From: Bacillus sp. PK3_68
GTDB taxonomy: Bacteria > Bacillota > Bacilli > Bacillales > Domibacillaceae
NCBI RefSeq assembly: GCF_003600835.1
Contig: NZ_NQYC01000002.1
Coordinates: 265,001-302,500, forward strand
DNA: 37,500 bases
Direction: 5' to 3'
Shown here: one piece after another, positions 11,120 to 19,074 of the stretch
Layout of the letters: every line of letters starts with the position of its first letter
How positions within the stretch are numbered: the first letter of the stretch is position 1
The notes under the pieces: generated by a model
Seen by the model: only the letters and a program-made list of their open reading frames with translations
The model's database searches: none
What the model was told of the DNA's origin: nothing
Position numbers and translations under genes: made by a program

Positions 11120-12277
11120 TTAGATGAAATGCAGGGCTGGTACTTGTCCTGTTTGGATATATTCGTTGTACTTGGCCTGATGCATTTTATCGTATGGAAT
11201 TTTTTTAAGTTCTTTAGGAAGCTCTCGTCGATAAATGGTCCGAAAATAGGCGCCGATGGACGTATGGAACGAGAACTTTCCTTTACGGTTGATTTGTGTT
11301 CGAATATGCTGTTCAAATTGATCCAGGCAGCGGAAAAACAGAGATTCTGCCCAAGCATCACGGTATGTATAACGCTCTTCACTTTCGTCTTCATCGATCA
11401 AGTATTTGACAATGTCAAGTACCTCTTGTTTAAAGGACAGCATGATATCAAAAAGATCTCGGGGCTTGTAGCGCAGTTTTAGCCCATTGAGTATATAAAG
11501 CGTGTGCTCCTGAAATTTAGCCAAAAGCGGCTCGACATGAAATTCATCTGTATTCTCTTTTACACATTCCGGTTTTAAGCGGAAAATCGCTTTTCGGATC
11601 CACAACTGGCAGCCGCGGACTTGAACGCCTGTATATTCGATGTCAAAAAGAGGTTGTAAAATGGCCAATACCTCTCTTACCCCTTTTGCTCTTTTCTTCA
11701 ATTTTTCTTTTAATGTATGCATGGTCCGTGCTTGTTCAAGAGCTGCCACTTCGTTTTTACGATCAAGTTTGGCGATTCCATGTCGAAATTGATTGAATAG
11801 AGAAAACATGAGTTCAAACGCTTCCGGATTAGAGGTGCGCACAAACTCGGCTACAATCGTCGTATCCAAGAGGGTATGAGGGACGATAAAATAATTCAAT
11901 TCATGGCCGTTCTTTAATTCAGGAGTAGTATATTCCTGATAATTGGCTAACACCCATGCAGGCAGTCCGTTTGGCAGAATTTCTTCATAAAGAAAGCCAT
12001 GTTCTTCTAAGAATTTACGTCCCGCATGCATCGTCGAATAAGCCACATGCAATTTTTTGCTCCAAAAAGCGAGATTAAACTCTTGGACTTTGCCCTGGCT
12101 ATTTTTTTCCAAATGAATTTGTTTTAATACAGAAAGCAGAACGGCATAGGCACTCGCTGGTACTTGCCGTTTTTGTTCTTTTTGGAAGACACGAAGATCT
12201 TCGAGCAACTGATGTGGGAAACGGAAGCCATCCATTTTCACTATTTGCCGTTTGCTTTGCTTACGGAATTTTGCCAT
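11120..12277 (-). CDS. Putative plasmid replication protein, winged-helix type
   Basis: The 385-residue basic cytoplasmic protein has an N-terminal part (about 40-100) that reads as a winged helix-turn-helix of the Rep type (FWSKKLHVAYSTMHAGRKFL). It is transcribed away from the iteron array and pairs with the divergent gene at 12999. I choose ATG 12277 because AAGGGAGGG is 7 nt upstream; ATG 12283 is too close to that site. A TATAAT -10 box lies at 12320-12325 on the minus strand, without a strong -35. Assignment as replication protein rests on the fold impression and its position by the iterons, not on a clear family match. Confidence 0.7.
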   Translation of the reverse strand: MAKFRKQSKRQIVKMDGFRFPHQLLEDLRVFQKEQKRQVPASAYAVLLSVLKQIHLEKNSQGKVQEFNLAFWSKKLHVAYSTMHAGRKFLEEHGFLYEEILPNGLPAWVLANYQEYTTPELKNGHELNYFIVPHTLLDTTIVAEFVRTSNPEAFELMFSLFNQFRHGIAKLDRKNEVAALEQARTMHTLKEKLKKRAKGVREVLAILQPLFDIEYTGVQVRGCQLWIRKAIFRLKPECVKENTDEFHVEPLLAKFQEHTLYILNGLKLRYKPRDLFDIMLSFKQEVLDIVKYLIDEDESEERYTYRDAWAESLFFRCLDQFEQHIRTQINRKGKFSFHTSIGAYFRTIYRRELPKELKKIPYDKMHQAKYNEYIQTGQVPALHFI

Positions 12278-12319
12278 TTTCATACCCTCCCTTCTAGCGG
12301 TTTATGTATAAGTATGTCT

Positions 12320-12325
12320 ATTATA
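12320..12325 (-). promoter_or_regulatory. Probable -10 element of the minus-strand replication gene
   Basis: TATAAT on the minus strand, 43 bp before the chosen ATG at 12277. The -35 region is weak, so activity may depend on, or be controlled by, proteins binding the neighbouring TGGCAA site at 12367-12372. Confidence 0.5.
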
Positions 12326-12380
12326 CACGACGCCTTTTTTCGAATAGGCTCTCTCTAAGAGAAAAGTGGCAAATTTTAAA

Positions 12381-12422
12381 GAGCCCCTCAGCCCAGTCAG
12401 GTCAAGGGCTCAGAGATTTTTT
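12381..12422 (+). terminator. GC-rich hairpin with T run between replication gene and iterons
   Basis: GAGCCC (12381-12386) and GGGCTC (12406-12411) can pair, and a T-rich run follows on the plus strand from 12416. It lies in the divergent intergenic region, so it could end transcription coming leftwards or rightwards or be part of a small control RNA. Neither is shown. Confidence 0.45.
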
Positions 12423-12434
12423 AAAATTTTTTCA

Positions 12435-12829
12435 GGTGCACGGGTAGGACGGAGCAAAATGGAAAGTGGCAAGGTTCAAGTGGAAAGACTTTTTGACTGC
12501 ATGCTTCACAAACGTTGATTTAGCGGGCTTTATAAAAAATCCCTATTTAAAAAAGGTGCACGGGTAGGACGGAGAATTTTTAAAGTGGCAAGAAAAAGGT
12601 GCACGGGTAGGACGGAGCAAAATGGAAAATGGCAAGAAAGGTGCACGGGTAGGACGGAAAGTGGCAAAAAAACGGTGGTTTTCGACTAAATCCGCCTCTT
12701 TTTATCCAAATATAGGAATAAATAAAAGAAAAAGGTGCACGGGTAGGACGAAGGAATAATGAAAATGGCAAGAAAGATGCACGGATAGGACAGAAATGTG
12801 GAAAGAAAAAGGTGCACAGGTAGGACGGG
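12435..12829 (+). repeat. Iteron array: seven 19-bp copies, probable replication origin
   Basis: The 19-bp repeat GGTGCACGGGTAGGACGGA begins at 12435, 12555, 12598 and 12640 (perfect), 12734 (last bases changed), 12776 (three or more changes) and 12811 (two changes). All copies point the same way; several are spaced 42-43 bp, four helical turns. After most copies comes a second conserved box ending in TGGCAA (12467, 12586, 12630, 12662, 12766), so the true unit is about 42 bp with two boxes. The array sits between two divergent putative replication genes. Directly repeated iterons with helical phasing are the hallmark of iteron-controlled theta-replicating plasmids. Confidence 0.88.
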
Positions 12830-12916
12830 GAATAGAACAAAAGTGGAAAGGATCAGTAAACACAAGGAGAACTAGCAACTGTAGGAGCACCGTCTCTTCA
12901 AAGAAAAGAGATGATC

Positions 12917-12937
12917 AAAATGGCAAGTTGCCATTTT
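12917..12937. promoter_or_regulatory. 21-bp palindromic operator over the -35 of the plus-strand replication gene
   Basis: AAAATGGCAA and TTGCCATTTT flank a single G, a perfect palindrome. Each arm contains the TGGCAA box that is repeated through the iteron array. It overlaps the -35 of the promoter below, the usual layout for autoregulation by a replication protein binding one site as a repressor and others as an initiator. Confidence 0.75.
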
Positions 12938-12957
12938 TACGATAGAACTGGCATAAT
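12928..12957 (+). promoter_or_regulatory. Promoter of the plus-strand replication gene
   Basis: TTGCCA (12928-12933) and CATAAT (12952-12957) with an 18-bp spacer, 42 bp before the ATG at 12999. The -35 is the right arm of the palindrome. Confidence 0.65.
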
Positions 12958-12998
12958 GAAGGTATCCATATAGACAGAACGACTTGGGGAGAGATAGC

Positions 12999-14795
12999 AT
13001 GGCGGAATACATTAACCCTAATAAACTCGCACTAAGTGAAGACTTTTTTAAACTTGCCGTTTTAGAAGAAGTCCAAAGGTATTTTTCCAACAACTATATT
13101 ATTGAAGAATGGCAACAGTATGTCACAAGTGAAATTAATCAAACGTTTGATAATCAAAAAGCGTATAGAAGTTTTGATTGGTTATGTGAGATTGTGCGCT
13201 CCCTGCTAGTGAGCAAAAAAGTCACTCAGGAAAATATACGGGAAGTCTTCAGAAAACATCACACATATGTGTTGGAACAAGTCAGCAGCTATATTAACCA
13301 GGACTTTCCGTTGGATGTACATCTTAGTGTTAACGAAGCGGCTGTCCAATTTGCCAAAGAAGAGCGGCATTTGGTCTCCAGCATGGATTATCAGTTTCAT
13401 CTAGTAAGAAATATCGTGACACAGCCTAAGGCCTTTGTGGCGGCTAGTGAAGCAGACGATCTCTTTCAAGCAGAAATTAAAGATTCTAAAGGCAACATTC
13501 ATGGAATGGCACGCGTCAATGTGGCAGGAGGAATGGACATGCCTTTTACGGATGAAGAACAGGAGTATTGGGATAAACTCCGGACGGCATTTAGTGCCAT
13601 GGATGAAATGACAGCCGATATTTTTGATATTATTTGTTTTCTGTTTCTTTTTGCGCCAAAAGATGAAGATGGTTACCTGTATTTTCACTCCAATGATGCG
13701 CTGAAATTAAGAAGCAACCTTGTGGACCCGAATAGCAGCCTGGAAGTCCGGGAAAGAGACCGTTTTAACATTATGTCAAGAGTCAAGGCTCTTTCTAATA
13801 TTTGGATTTCATTGAAAGAGGGAGAGGTCATTGAAGTCGATGAAAATGATTTAAAAGAAAGCAAAAAGTATAAATACAGGGATTTTCAGAAAATGTTTGA
13901 GGTAGGAAAAGTACGGGCAGCTTATGACGAGAACGATAAATTTTTAGGTATCTATGCCTGTCAAATCAAACCAACATCGTTATTAACGTCTTTTCTGAAT
14001 GAAAATAAACGCTTAGGCATTATTGACTTAAGCGCATTGGAGTTTCATCCCGTGCGGCAGCGTCCGGAGAAGCGACTGGCACGTTACCTTGCGACACAAT
14101 GGTTTATTCGTCTGTCTAAAAATAATTTACATCAGCCTTTTATGGTCAAAACGCTCATCCGGGAAATTGATTTCCCTGCACGGATGAGAGGACTAGACAT
14201 GTACGACCGCTTTGTCAAAGCGTTAGATGAACTAACAAACAAAGGCATTGTAAGAGACTGGCATTTTACGGACCCTGTCGACTTCAGTTTGTTTGGCCGA
14301 ACCGGCTGGTTGTCTTATTTTTACGGGCTGAAGGTAGCCATTACCCCTTCTGCTGAAATGATGGAAAAAAATAAAAGAAAGCTGTCGATCTTACAGGATC
14401 AGCACCAGGTAGATTCATCAACTGTTAATCAAATGATTGAATCACTTAGTCAACCAGTTGTCATCCAACAAGTTGGATATCGGAGCATAGAGCAGCAAGC
14501 TTCCCCTTTAAGAAGAGAGCCGGAGGCAGAAGCATCTCAGCTTTCCCTTCCCCTATCGGAACCTAAAAAGAATGATGAACCTCTTCCGCCACTTACAGAG
14601 GAATCCTTAACGGCTGAAATGGTCATCCAAGAAAGAGAGCGGCGAGGACTTTCACTTGCGAAAGCAGCAAAAGAGATAGGGATTGGTTACAATACATTGA
14701 AACGATTTGAGAATAAGGAAACCAAAAGAAGAAATAAGAAGAACGATATGAAGATTGTTCAATGGTTGAAAAAGTCCCTAATACTAGAAGATTAA
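12999..14795 (+). CDS. Putative replication initiator with C-terminal helix-turn-helix
   Basis: The 598-residue protein starts at ATG 12999 (GGGGAGAG upstream); an in-frame TTG at 12984 overlaps that site and is unlikely. The body is acidic-to-neutral and cytoplasmic, with a mid region (about 260-420) that could be a winged-helix replication fold. After a Pro/Glu-rich linker (about 480-540) comes an XRE-type helix-turn-helix (RGLSLAKAAKEIGIGYNTLK) and a basic tail. It lies next to the iterons behind a palindromic operator and ends before a strong terminator. The role as initiator or copy-number controller is inferred from position and the DNA-binding tail; I do not recognise the family. Confidence 0.72.
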   Translation: MAEYINPNKLALSEDFFKLAVLEEVQRYFSNNYIIEEWQQYVTSEINQTFDNQKAYRSFDWLCEIVRSLLVSKKVTQENIREVFRKHHTYVLEQVSSYINQDFPLDVHLSVNEAAVQFAKEERHLVSSMDYQFHLVRNIVTQPKAFVAASEADDLFQAEIKDSKGNIHGMARVNVAGGMDMPFTDEEQEYWDKLRTAFSAMDEMTADIFDIICFLFLFAPKDEDGYLYFHSNDALKLRSNLVDPNSSLEVRERDRFNIMSRVKALSNIWISLKEGEVIEVDENDLKESKKYKYRDFQKMFEVGKVRAAYDENDKFLGIYACQIKPTSLLTSFLNENKRLGIIDLSALEFHPVRQRPEKRLARYLATQWFIRLSKNNLHQPFMVKTLIREIDFPARMRGLDMYDRFVKALDELTNKGIVRDWHFTDPVDFSLFGRTGWLSYFYGLKVAITPSAEMMEKNKRKLSILQDQHQVDSSTVNQMIESLSQPVVIQQVGYRSIEQQASPLRREPEAEASQLSLPLSEPKKNDEPLPPLTEESLTAEMVIQERERRGLSLAKAAKEIGIGYNTLKRFENKETKRRNKKNDMKIVQWLKKSLILED

Positions 14796-14857
14796 ATAAA
14801 CGATATGCAAAAATAAGTTTTGTAAAGAGAATGATGCTTTTTGAACGATAACTTTAT

Positions 14858-14903
14858 AAAGCCCCATCGGCCTTTTCTAGCTATGGCCGATGGGGCTTTT
14901 CTT
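14858..14903. terminator. Strong bidirectional terminator
   Basis: AAAGCCCCATCGGCC (14858-14872) and its exact complement (14885-14899) form a 15-bp GC-rich stem with a 12-nt loop, with T-rich sequence after it on both strands. It separates the plus-strand replication gene from the minus-strand coiled-coil gene. Confidence 0.9.
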
Positions 14904-14975
14904 TATAGCAGCATTGGAATGTAATCGTCACTATATCTATTAGGATAATTATCATTTTCCAAAGCATGAATAACA

Positions 14976-16052
14976 CTATTCATCTAACAAATGTTTTCTT
15001 TCCCCTCCGTTTTCAGGAATATCTATTTCATAGCCTTTTTTCTTTTGGAAATAGGCTAATGCTTGACCTGATTGCTCACCAATCGCATCAAAGGCTTCTT
15101 TATTCTCTAAAATCTCTTGCTCAATGACACTAAGCTCTTCCTTCACTGTAGAGATCTTTTTGGAAAGTGTGCTGTCCTTTGAAAAGTTTGCTGCCTTTTC
15201 CATTTCTTCTTTCAGCTTTTCCTCAATTGCCTGAATGTCAGCTTCTAGATCTTTAACAATCGGGGATGCACCGATTTCTTCTTCAGTAGGTGCCTCTACT
15301 TCACTTTTCTCCACAATAATGGGTGAAAAGATCCTTCCAATAATATTGCTTTCTTTTTTTCTTTTGTTTTCAAGGGCTCGGACCTTCTCTAACCACAATC
15401 GTTCTTTTTCGGAATTTCTTTTTCGTCTTAAATCCCCTTCTAGCAAGAGTTTTCTGTCTATAAGCCGTCTGATGGTTTCCTCTATTTGCGACAGTTCCTT
15501 GTTATGTTCAATGTATAATTGATTTAATTCCTGCTCTTTTTTACTTTTCTCCATAAATTGGCTAAACATCTTTTCTGTAAATTCAAGAGTGGCCTTCTCC
15601 CTTAGGTGCATGCCAAAGAGTAAAGTATCAAGAGTATCTTCATTCATCCCTTTTACATTTTTACGTTTAGGAATAAATTGAGCCTCTTCCCCAATTTTCA
15701 CTTTGATATCCTTTAGTTGCTTGTTCAGGTCTTTGATATACATAAAAATTAAATAAATACGATAGACGCCATCATATCTCATTCTATAAGAGGAAGAAGT
15801 CTTTACAACACCTATGTATTCTGGGAGGTTCTGCAAATAGTAGCGTATATTTGCATCTGAGCGATTAACGAATCGAGCAGCATCTTGCGCAGAGTATTCC
15901 ACCCCTTCTACTAGCTGGCCAAGAAAATCAGGAAATAGTTTCTCTTTTGTTTTAGAGGCCAATGAACATTCCAGAAATAATGGATCATCAGCAAATTTTT
16001 CTTTAATCAATTCCACCATGATGGTTTTTTGTTTCTCTTTGGTTTGTTCCAA
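14976..16052 (-). CDS. RacA/MerR-like DNA-binding coiled-coil protein
   Basis: The 358-residue protein has an N-terminal helix-turn-helix (about 53-95: YSAQDAARFVNRSDANIRYY, then SYRMRYDGVYRIYLIFMYIK), the pattern of MerR/RacA domains, followed by a long charged coiled coil (about 165-335) rich in Glu, Lys and Leu. Such proteins often organise or anchor DNA. The start is a TTG at 16052 with GAGGGGAG 8 nt upstream; longer in-frame starts would translate the upstream repeat region. It lies between the replication and partition genes, so a role in maintenance or regulation is likely. The upstream repeats with GTTTCG motifs are candidate binding sites. Confidence 0.75.
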   Translation of the reverse strand: MEQTKEKQKTIMVELIKEKFADDPLFLECSLASKTKEKLFPDFLGQLVEGVEYSAQDAARFVNRSDANIRYYLQNLPEYIGVVKTSSSYRMRYDGVYRIYLIFMYIKDLNKQLKDIKVKIGEEAQFIPKRKNVKGMNEDTLDTLLFGMHLREKATLEFTEKMFSQFMEKSKKEQELNQLYIEHNKELSQIEETIRRLIDRKLLLEGDLRRKRNSEKERLWLEKVRALENKRKKESNIIGRIFSPIIVEKSEVEAPTEEEIGASPIVKDLEADIQAIEEKLKEEMEKAANFSKDSTLSKKISTVKEELSVIEQEILENKEAFDAIGEQSGQALAYFQKKKGYEIDIPENGGERKHLLDE

Positions 16053-16267
16053 AGTAAACACTCCCCTCTTTTCTCTAGAAACGAAAAGAAATAAGCAATT
16101 TCGCTTCTCTTTGTTTCGTTTCGGAAACACTTCGTTGTTTTGCGTTCTCTTATTAATACTTTTTATTATAGTGGATTTTATGAATAGACTCAATTATATA
16201 GGAATTGATAAGCATTATCTGAAACAGTCAAAGTAAAAACAGAGAAATGTAATGTGCTTTTAAAACC

Positions 16268-16310
16268 AGTCGAAACGAAAAAATAGATTTTGTTTCTTTT
16301 CGTTTCGACT
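16268..16310. repeat. Perfect 14-bp inverted repeat AGTCGAAACGAAAA
   Basis: Left arm 16268-16281 (AGTCGAAACGAAAA) and right arm 16297-16310 are exact complements with a 15-nt loop. It shares the CGAAACGAAA core with neighbouring sites, so it is more likely a protein-binding site than a terminator; no T run follows. Confidence 0.7.
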
Positions 16311-16697
16311 TTTCTCTGTTAATAGCATTTTTCATCCTTATATAAATATAAGAGAAAGGCTTCTTACTATGTGCTTTTTCTTTCAATGCATTTTAAGAGG
16401 AAAATGAAGAATACTCATTAGAAGAACGACAATAGAAAAATCAACTTCTTTATAAAAATTATTGATTATAATCAGAAGTCAATAAAAACACGAGGAAGTT
16501 TGCGAAATAACCGGTTTTCTTTTTATTTCGTTTCTAGACATTTCTAGAAAGGGAGAAGTATTTCTTTTTACTTCGAAACGTTTCTATTTAATAGAAATTC
16601 GAGGAGGATTTGCGAAAAATAATGTTTTCGTTTCATTTCTATATAGATGCGTTACTGGTTGGTAAGAAGATATTGATTCGAAAATGGTATAACCTGT

Positions 16698-16730
16698 AAA
16701 AAACAACCCCTCTAACATCTGGAGGGGTTG
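16698..16730 (-). terminator. Terminator of the parM-parR operon
   Basis: CAACCCCTC (16704-16712) and GAGGGGTTG (16722-16730) form a 9-bp stem with a run of six T after it on the minus strand, immediately past the stop of the ParR-like gene. Confidence 0.85.
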
Positions 16731-16737
16731 GGAGGGC

Positions 16738-17169
16738 TTAATCATCGTCATCATCGTCGAAATTCAAAAATGTTTTCTGAGCGAAAGATTGAAGTGCTTT
16801 ATTTTGAATATAGGATTTCTCTTCCAGTTTTGGTTCGATTGTCTGCTCCGTTTCAGGTAACGTCACCATTTTGTCTGGTTCCTTTAAAAGGTGGGTAATC
16901 AACTGGCCGATCAGAGCTTGGTTTTTTTCATTTTGCAAAAACTCTCTTTCATCCTGACTGATTCCAGAAGGAATAGGGATCACCAGCATGTCATCGGGTT
17001 TTTCCTTTTTTATTTCCTCATCGAGCATTTGAACGAGCTTAGAAGAGAGCACACTACTAAATTTCCTGCCATGATGCGATTTCAAATCTTCCAGGTGTGA
17101 AAGAACTCTCTTGGGAGTGGTTCGAGGAAGACGAAAGGAGATAACTTTTCCAGGGATGAACTCACTCAT
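16738..17169 (-). CDS. ParR-like partition adaptor protein
   Basis: The 143-residue protein has a basic N-terminus that reads as a ribbon-helix-helix DNA-binding domain (KVISFRLPRTTPKRVLSHLE) and a polar tail ending in six Asp residues. This matches the layout of ParR/AlfB-type adaptors, where the N-terminus binds the centromere and the acidic C-terminus binds the actin-like filament. It starts 11 bp after the actin-like gene, with AAGGTG as binding site, and is followed by the operon terminator. The sequence itself is too diverged to assign a subfamily. Confidence 0.78.
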   Translation of the reverse strand: MSEFIPGKVISFRLPRTTPKRVLSHLEDLKSHHGRKFSSVLSSKLVQMLDEEIKKEKPDDMLVIPIPSGISQDEREFLQNEKNQALIGQLITHLLKEPDKMVTLPETEQTIEPKLEEKSYIQNKALQSFAQKTFLNFDDDDDD

Positions 17170-17180
17170 AAGGATGCACC

Positions 17181-18317
17181 TTACCTAGATAGGCTCATAT
17201 CTGTAATTTCAATCCCTTTAGCTTGGCAGTACATTAGCAAAATTTTAAAATAGGCACGTGAAATCATCCAAATGCTGTCCTCTGTCTTTGTAAAACGTAA
17301 TGGATACTGCTTATCCTCATCATTTAGCTTGGATAGATAGGGTCTCAAGATGACAGATCCTCCACCGATTTGGTAAGCTAGACGAATATCAGGCACCGAT
17401 CGCCATAGGTTCTTGATTAATTTATACTCTTCTTTCGCTAAAATCATTAGCTCGCTGTCAATTAGCGCTTTAATGGAGATCCGATTTCCATCTTTCCAAA
17501 TGTAGTATTGTTCCTCTGGATCCTCATTCGTAATAATCTCAACTAAGGCTCGACGACTTTTAATGGTGTATTTGTATTCCTTGTAAACTTTCCGGATAAT
17601 ATTATCTAAGTAAGTGGATACTCCTTGTTTAATGCCATCGGAGTACTCATTGTCCACCTCTGCCTCTTTTGTAATAATGGCTGAGTCGGTAGAGAGTCCT
17701 CCTATATCATTTATTAAAATTGTTTTCCCAATTAACTCTTCATTTTTAGTAGAGCCATCATTATTAGTAGTTAAGTCGATATAAGCAGCAAAGCCCTCTG
17801 TGTTGACGAGTACTTGTTCAAATTTAATTCTGACTGTTTTCCCCTCTAGCTCTGGTGTTTTCAGGAAAGTCACCTGATGCTGTCCACTCTTAAGTTTTTT
17901 CCGGAATACTTTATTCAATTCTCTTTTTGTTTCATCCAAGGGTAGACCTGTTGAAAGAATATATGTAGCTTCAATAATTCCATCATGCTCCTCAAAATGA
18001 CGTGTGGCATCTATAGCCAAGGTGGTTAGCAGCAAAACAATAGGCTGATCGGAAGAACTTTTATCATTTTCAGGCGTTAATTCGTCGTTGTTTGGATATT
18101 TACTTGCCAGCTTCCCTACTGCGAAACGTTTCGAAGTTTCTTTTAAAGCAGAGGATTGAACTTCAACATGGAGAGCATTTAACGGCTCTTTCTCCATTTC
18201 TACAATAGTTCGGTCAGGGAGCTCCGCAATGACGTTCGGAATGTATAGTGTTTCTTCCAGTCCGTTTAAATAAGCTTTAACGGCATCATTGCCAATATCC
18301 ACGCTAGCTAATCTCAT
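17181..18317 (-). CDS. ParM/Alp-type actin-like plasmid segregation ATPase
   Basis: The 378-residue protein begins MRLASVDIGNDAVKAYLNG, the phosphate-1 motif of the actin/ParM fold. Further actin-fold features are a central ILINDIGGLSTDSAII (phosphate 2, about 205-220) and a later GGGSVILRPYL (about 320-330, adenosine motif). Length is normal for ParM-like proteins. ATP-driven filaments of this family push or pull plasmid copies apart. I choose ATG 18317 because TAGGAGG lies 7 nt upstream; an ATG at 18380 would lie inside the promoter. It is the first gene of a two-gene operon with the ParR-like gene. Confidence 0.9.
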   Translation of the reverse strand: MRLASVDIGNDAVKAYLNGLEETLYIPNVIAELPDRTIVEMEKEPLNALHVEVQSSALKETSKRFAVGKLASKYPNNDELTPENDKSSSDQPIVLLLTTLAIDATRHFEEHDGIIEATYILSTGLPLDETKRELNKVFRKKLKSGQHQVTFLKTPELEGKTVRIKFEQVLVNTEGFAAYIDLTTNNDGSTKNEELIGKTILINDIGGLSTDSAIITKEAEVDNEYSDGIKQGVSTYLDNIIRKVYKEYKYTIKSRRALVEIITNEDPEEQYYIWKDGNRISIKALIDSELMILAKEEYKLIKNLWRSVPDIRLAYQIGGGSVILRPYLSKLNDEDKQYPLRFTKTEDSIWMISRAYFKILLMYCQAKGIEITDMSLSR

Positions 18318-18351
18318 GTCTTTATACCTCCTAGAATAAGTTTCTAATTTT

Positions 18352-18406
18352 ATTGTATACATTTTTGTAAACAAAATCAATAGTTGTATACAAAAATGTA
18401 TACAAT
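18352..18406. promoter_or_regulatory. parMR promoter and operator or centromere with GTATAC palindromes
   Basis: An 18-bp perfect inverted repeat (ATTGTATACATTTTTGTA at 18352-18369, complement at 18389-18406) encloses 19 bp. Three GTATAC palindromes stand at 18355, 18386 and 18398. On the minus strand a promoter with -35 TTGATT (18375-18380) and -10 TACAAT (18352-18357), spacer 17 bp, overlaps the sites. In ParMRC systems the ParR-binding repeats (parC) lie over the par promoter and autoregulate it; this array is the best candidate here. Confidence 0.75.
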
Positions 18407-19030
18407 ACTAAAAATGCTTTTACATCCCCATAACAAATGTAAAATTACTAGATTTTCTTACATAGTGACTAGAGACAAAATACAGCTGCCTTAACTGTGA
18501 TAGGAAGAGGATTTTGAGTGATGGCTCCTTGTGTATAGCTAAGATGGTATGAGGGGAATGTGTGCCTCTTAAAGCTTTTCTGACTTATTCAATCTGTTCA
18601 TTTTTAAATTTTTCGGAAGCGAAAAGAAAAGAAACCAAGAAAAAGAGTTTTTTCTTATAGATAGAAAAAAATGTTTGTTTTAATTAGATCTTTGTAAGCA
18701 AACCCTTAAACGAGTTGCTCTTGCTTATACATTCTTTGGTTAATGTAAAATTCGTCACTTCATGTGCTTGTTCCTTTTTTAATCATAGAAGGGAGGGGAA
18801 CATAAACAATGATGAATTATGAGACAGTGGATGGAAACTTCATGCGGCTATATCAACCGAATAGAGGTCTGGTTTAATAAGAAAGACTGCATTTCTGCTA
18901 AATCTTTAATCTAAAATAAATTAAAGAGAAAAACCTCATAACTCAGGAGTATGAGGATATTACAGAACGATTTTGGAGATGTTTGGCAAGGTTAAGCTTA
19001 AAAAAGTGTTTCCGAATTTTGGGTGTGGAG
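18407..19030. other. Largely gene-free stretch
   Basis: AT-rich DNA between the partition operon and the next gene. It holds one possible micro-ORF (18809-18877) and a small hairpin near 18935-18956 (CCTCATA/TATGAGG). Nothing else was recognised. Confidence 0.4.
18809..18877 (+). CDS. Possible 22-codon peptide or gene remnant
   Basis: An ATG frame with a strong binding site (AAGGGAGGGG, 8-9 nt upstream) encodes MMNYETVDGNFMRLYQPNRG plus two residues. The good binding site suggests translation or the truncated start of a former gene. No family is recognised and no terminator follows directly. Confidence 0.3.
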   Translation: MMNYETVDGNFMRLYQPNRGLV

Positions 19031-19033
19031 ACT

Positions 19034-19065
19034 AAAAAAAGACTGCCTTATAGGCAGTCTTTTTT
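19034..19065. terminator. Bidirectional terminator
   Basis: AAAAAGACTGCCT (19036-19048) and its exact complement (19052-19064) with a 3-nt loop; A and T runs on the flanks serve both strands. It ends the gene at 19075. Confidence 0.88.
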
Positions 19066-19074
19066 GGAGAATTA

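Larger units (their letters stand above)
16053..16737. other. Gene-free region with GAAACG/CGTTTC repeats
   Basis: No gene was found. The stretch is dense in the motif CGAAACGAAA or its complement: 16078-16083, 16113-16123, a perfect 14-bp inverted repeat (see next), and near 16528 and 16573. Two imperfect direct repeats begin CGAGGAAGTTTGCGAAA (near 16492) and CGAGGAGGATTTGCGAAA (near 16600). It holds the promoter of the coiled-coil gene and ends with the parMR terminator. It is a good candidate for a centromere or operator region. Confidence 0.6.

Noticed and set aside
12435-12829. Possible CRISPR array because of regularly spaced repeats
   Set aside because: The repeats are only 19 bp, the intervals are conserved sequence rather than unique spacers, and no cas gene is near. 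The array fits plasmid iterons.
12580-12890. Repetitive minus-strand frames with recurring PxYPCTF-like segments
   Set aside because: They are translations of the iteron repeats, not a repeat protein; no binding site or start is present.
16052-16193. A longer N-terminus of the coiled-coil protein, from ATG 16193
   Set aside because: That part translates the upstream repeat region and lacks a binding site, while TTG 16052 has GAGGGGAG at the right distance.
18317-18380. A longer N-terminus of the actin-like protein, from ATG 18380
   Set aside because: It would lie within the promoter and operator; ATG 18317 has a strong TAGGAGG site and begins the expected actin-fold motif.
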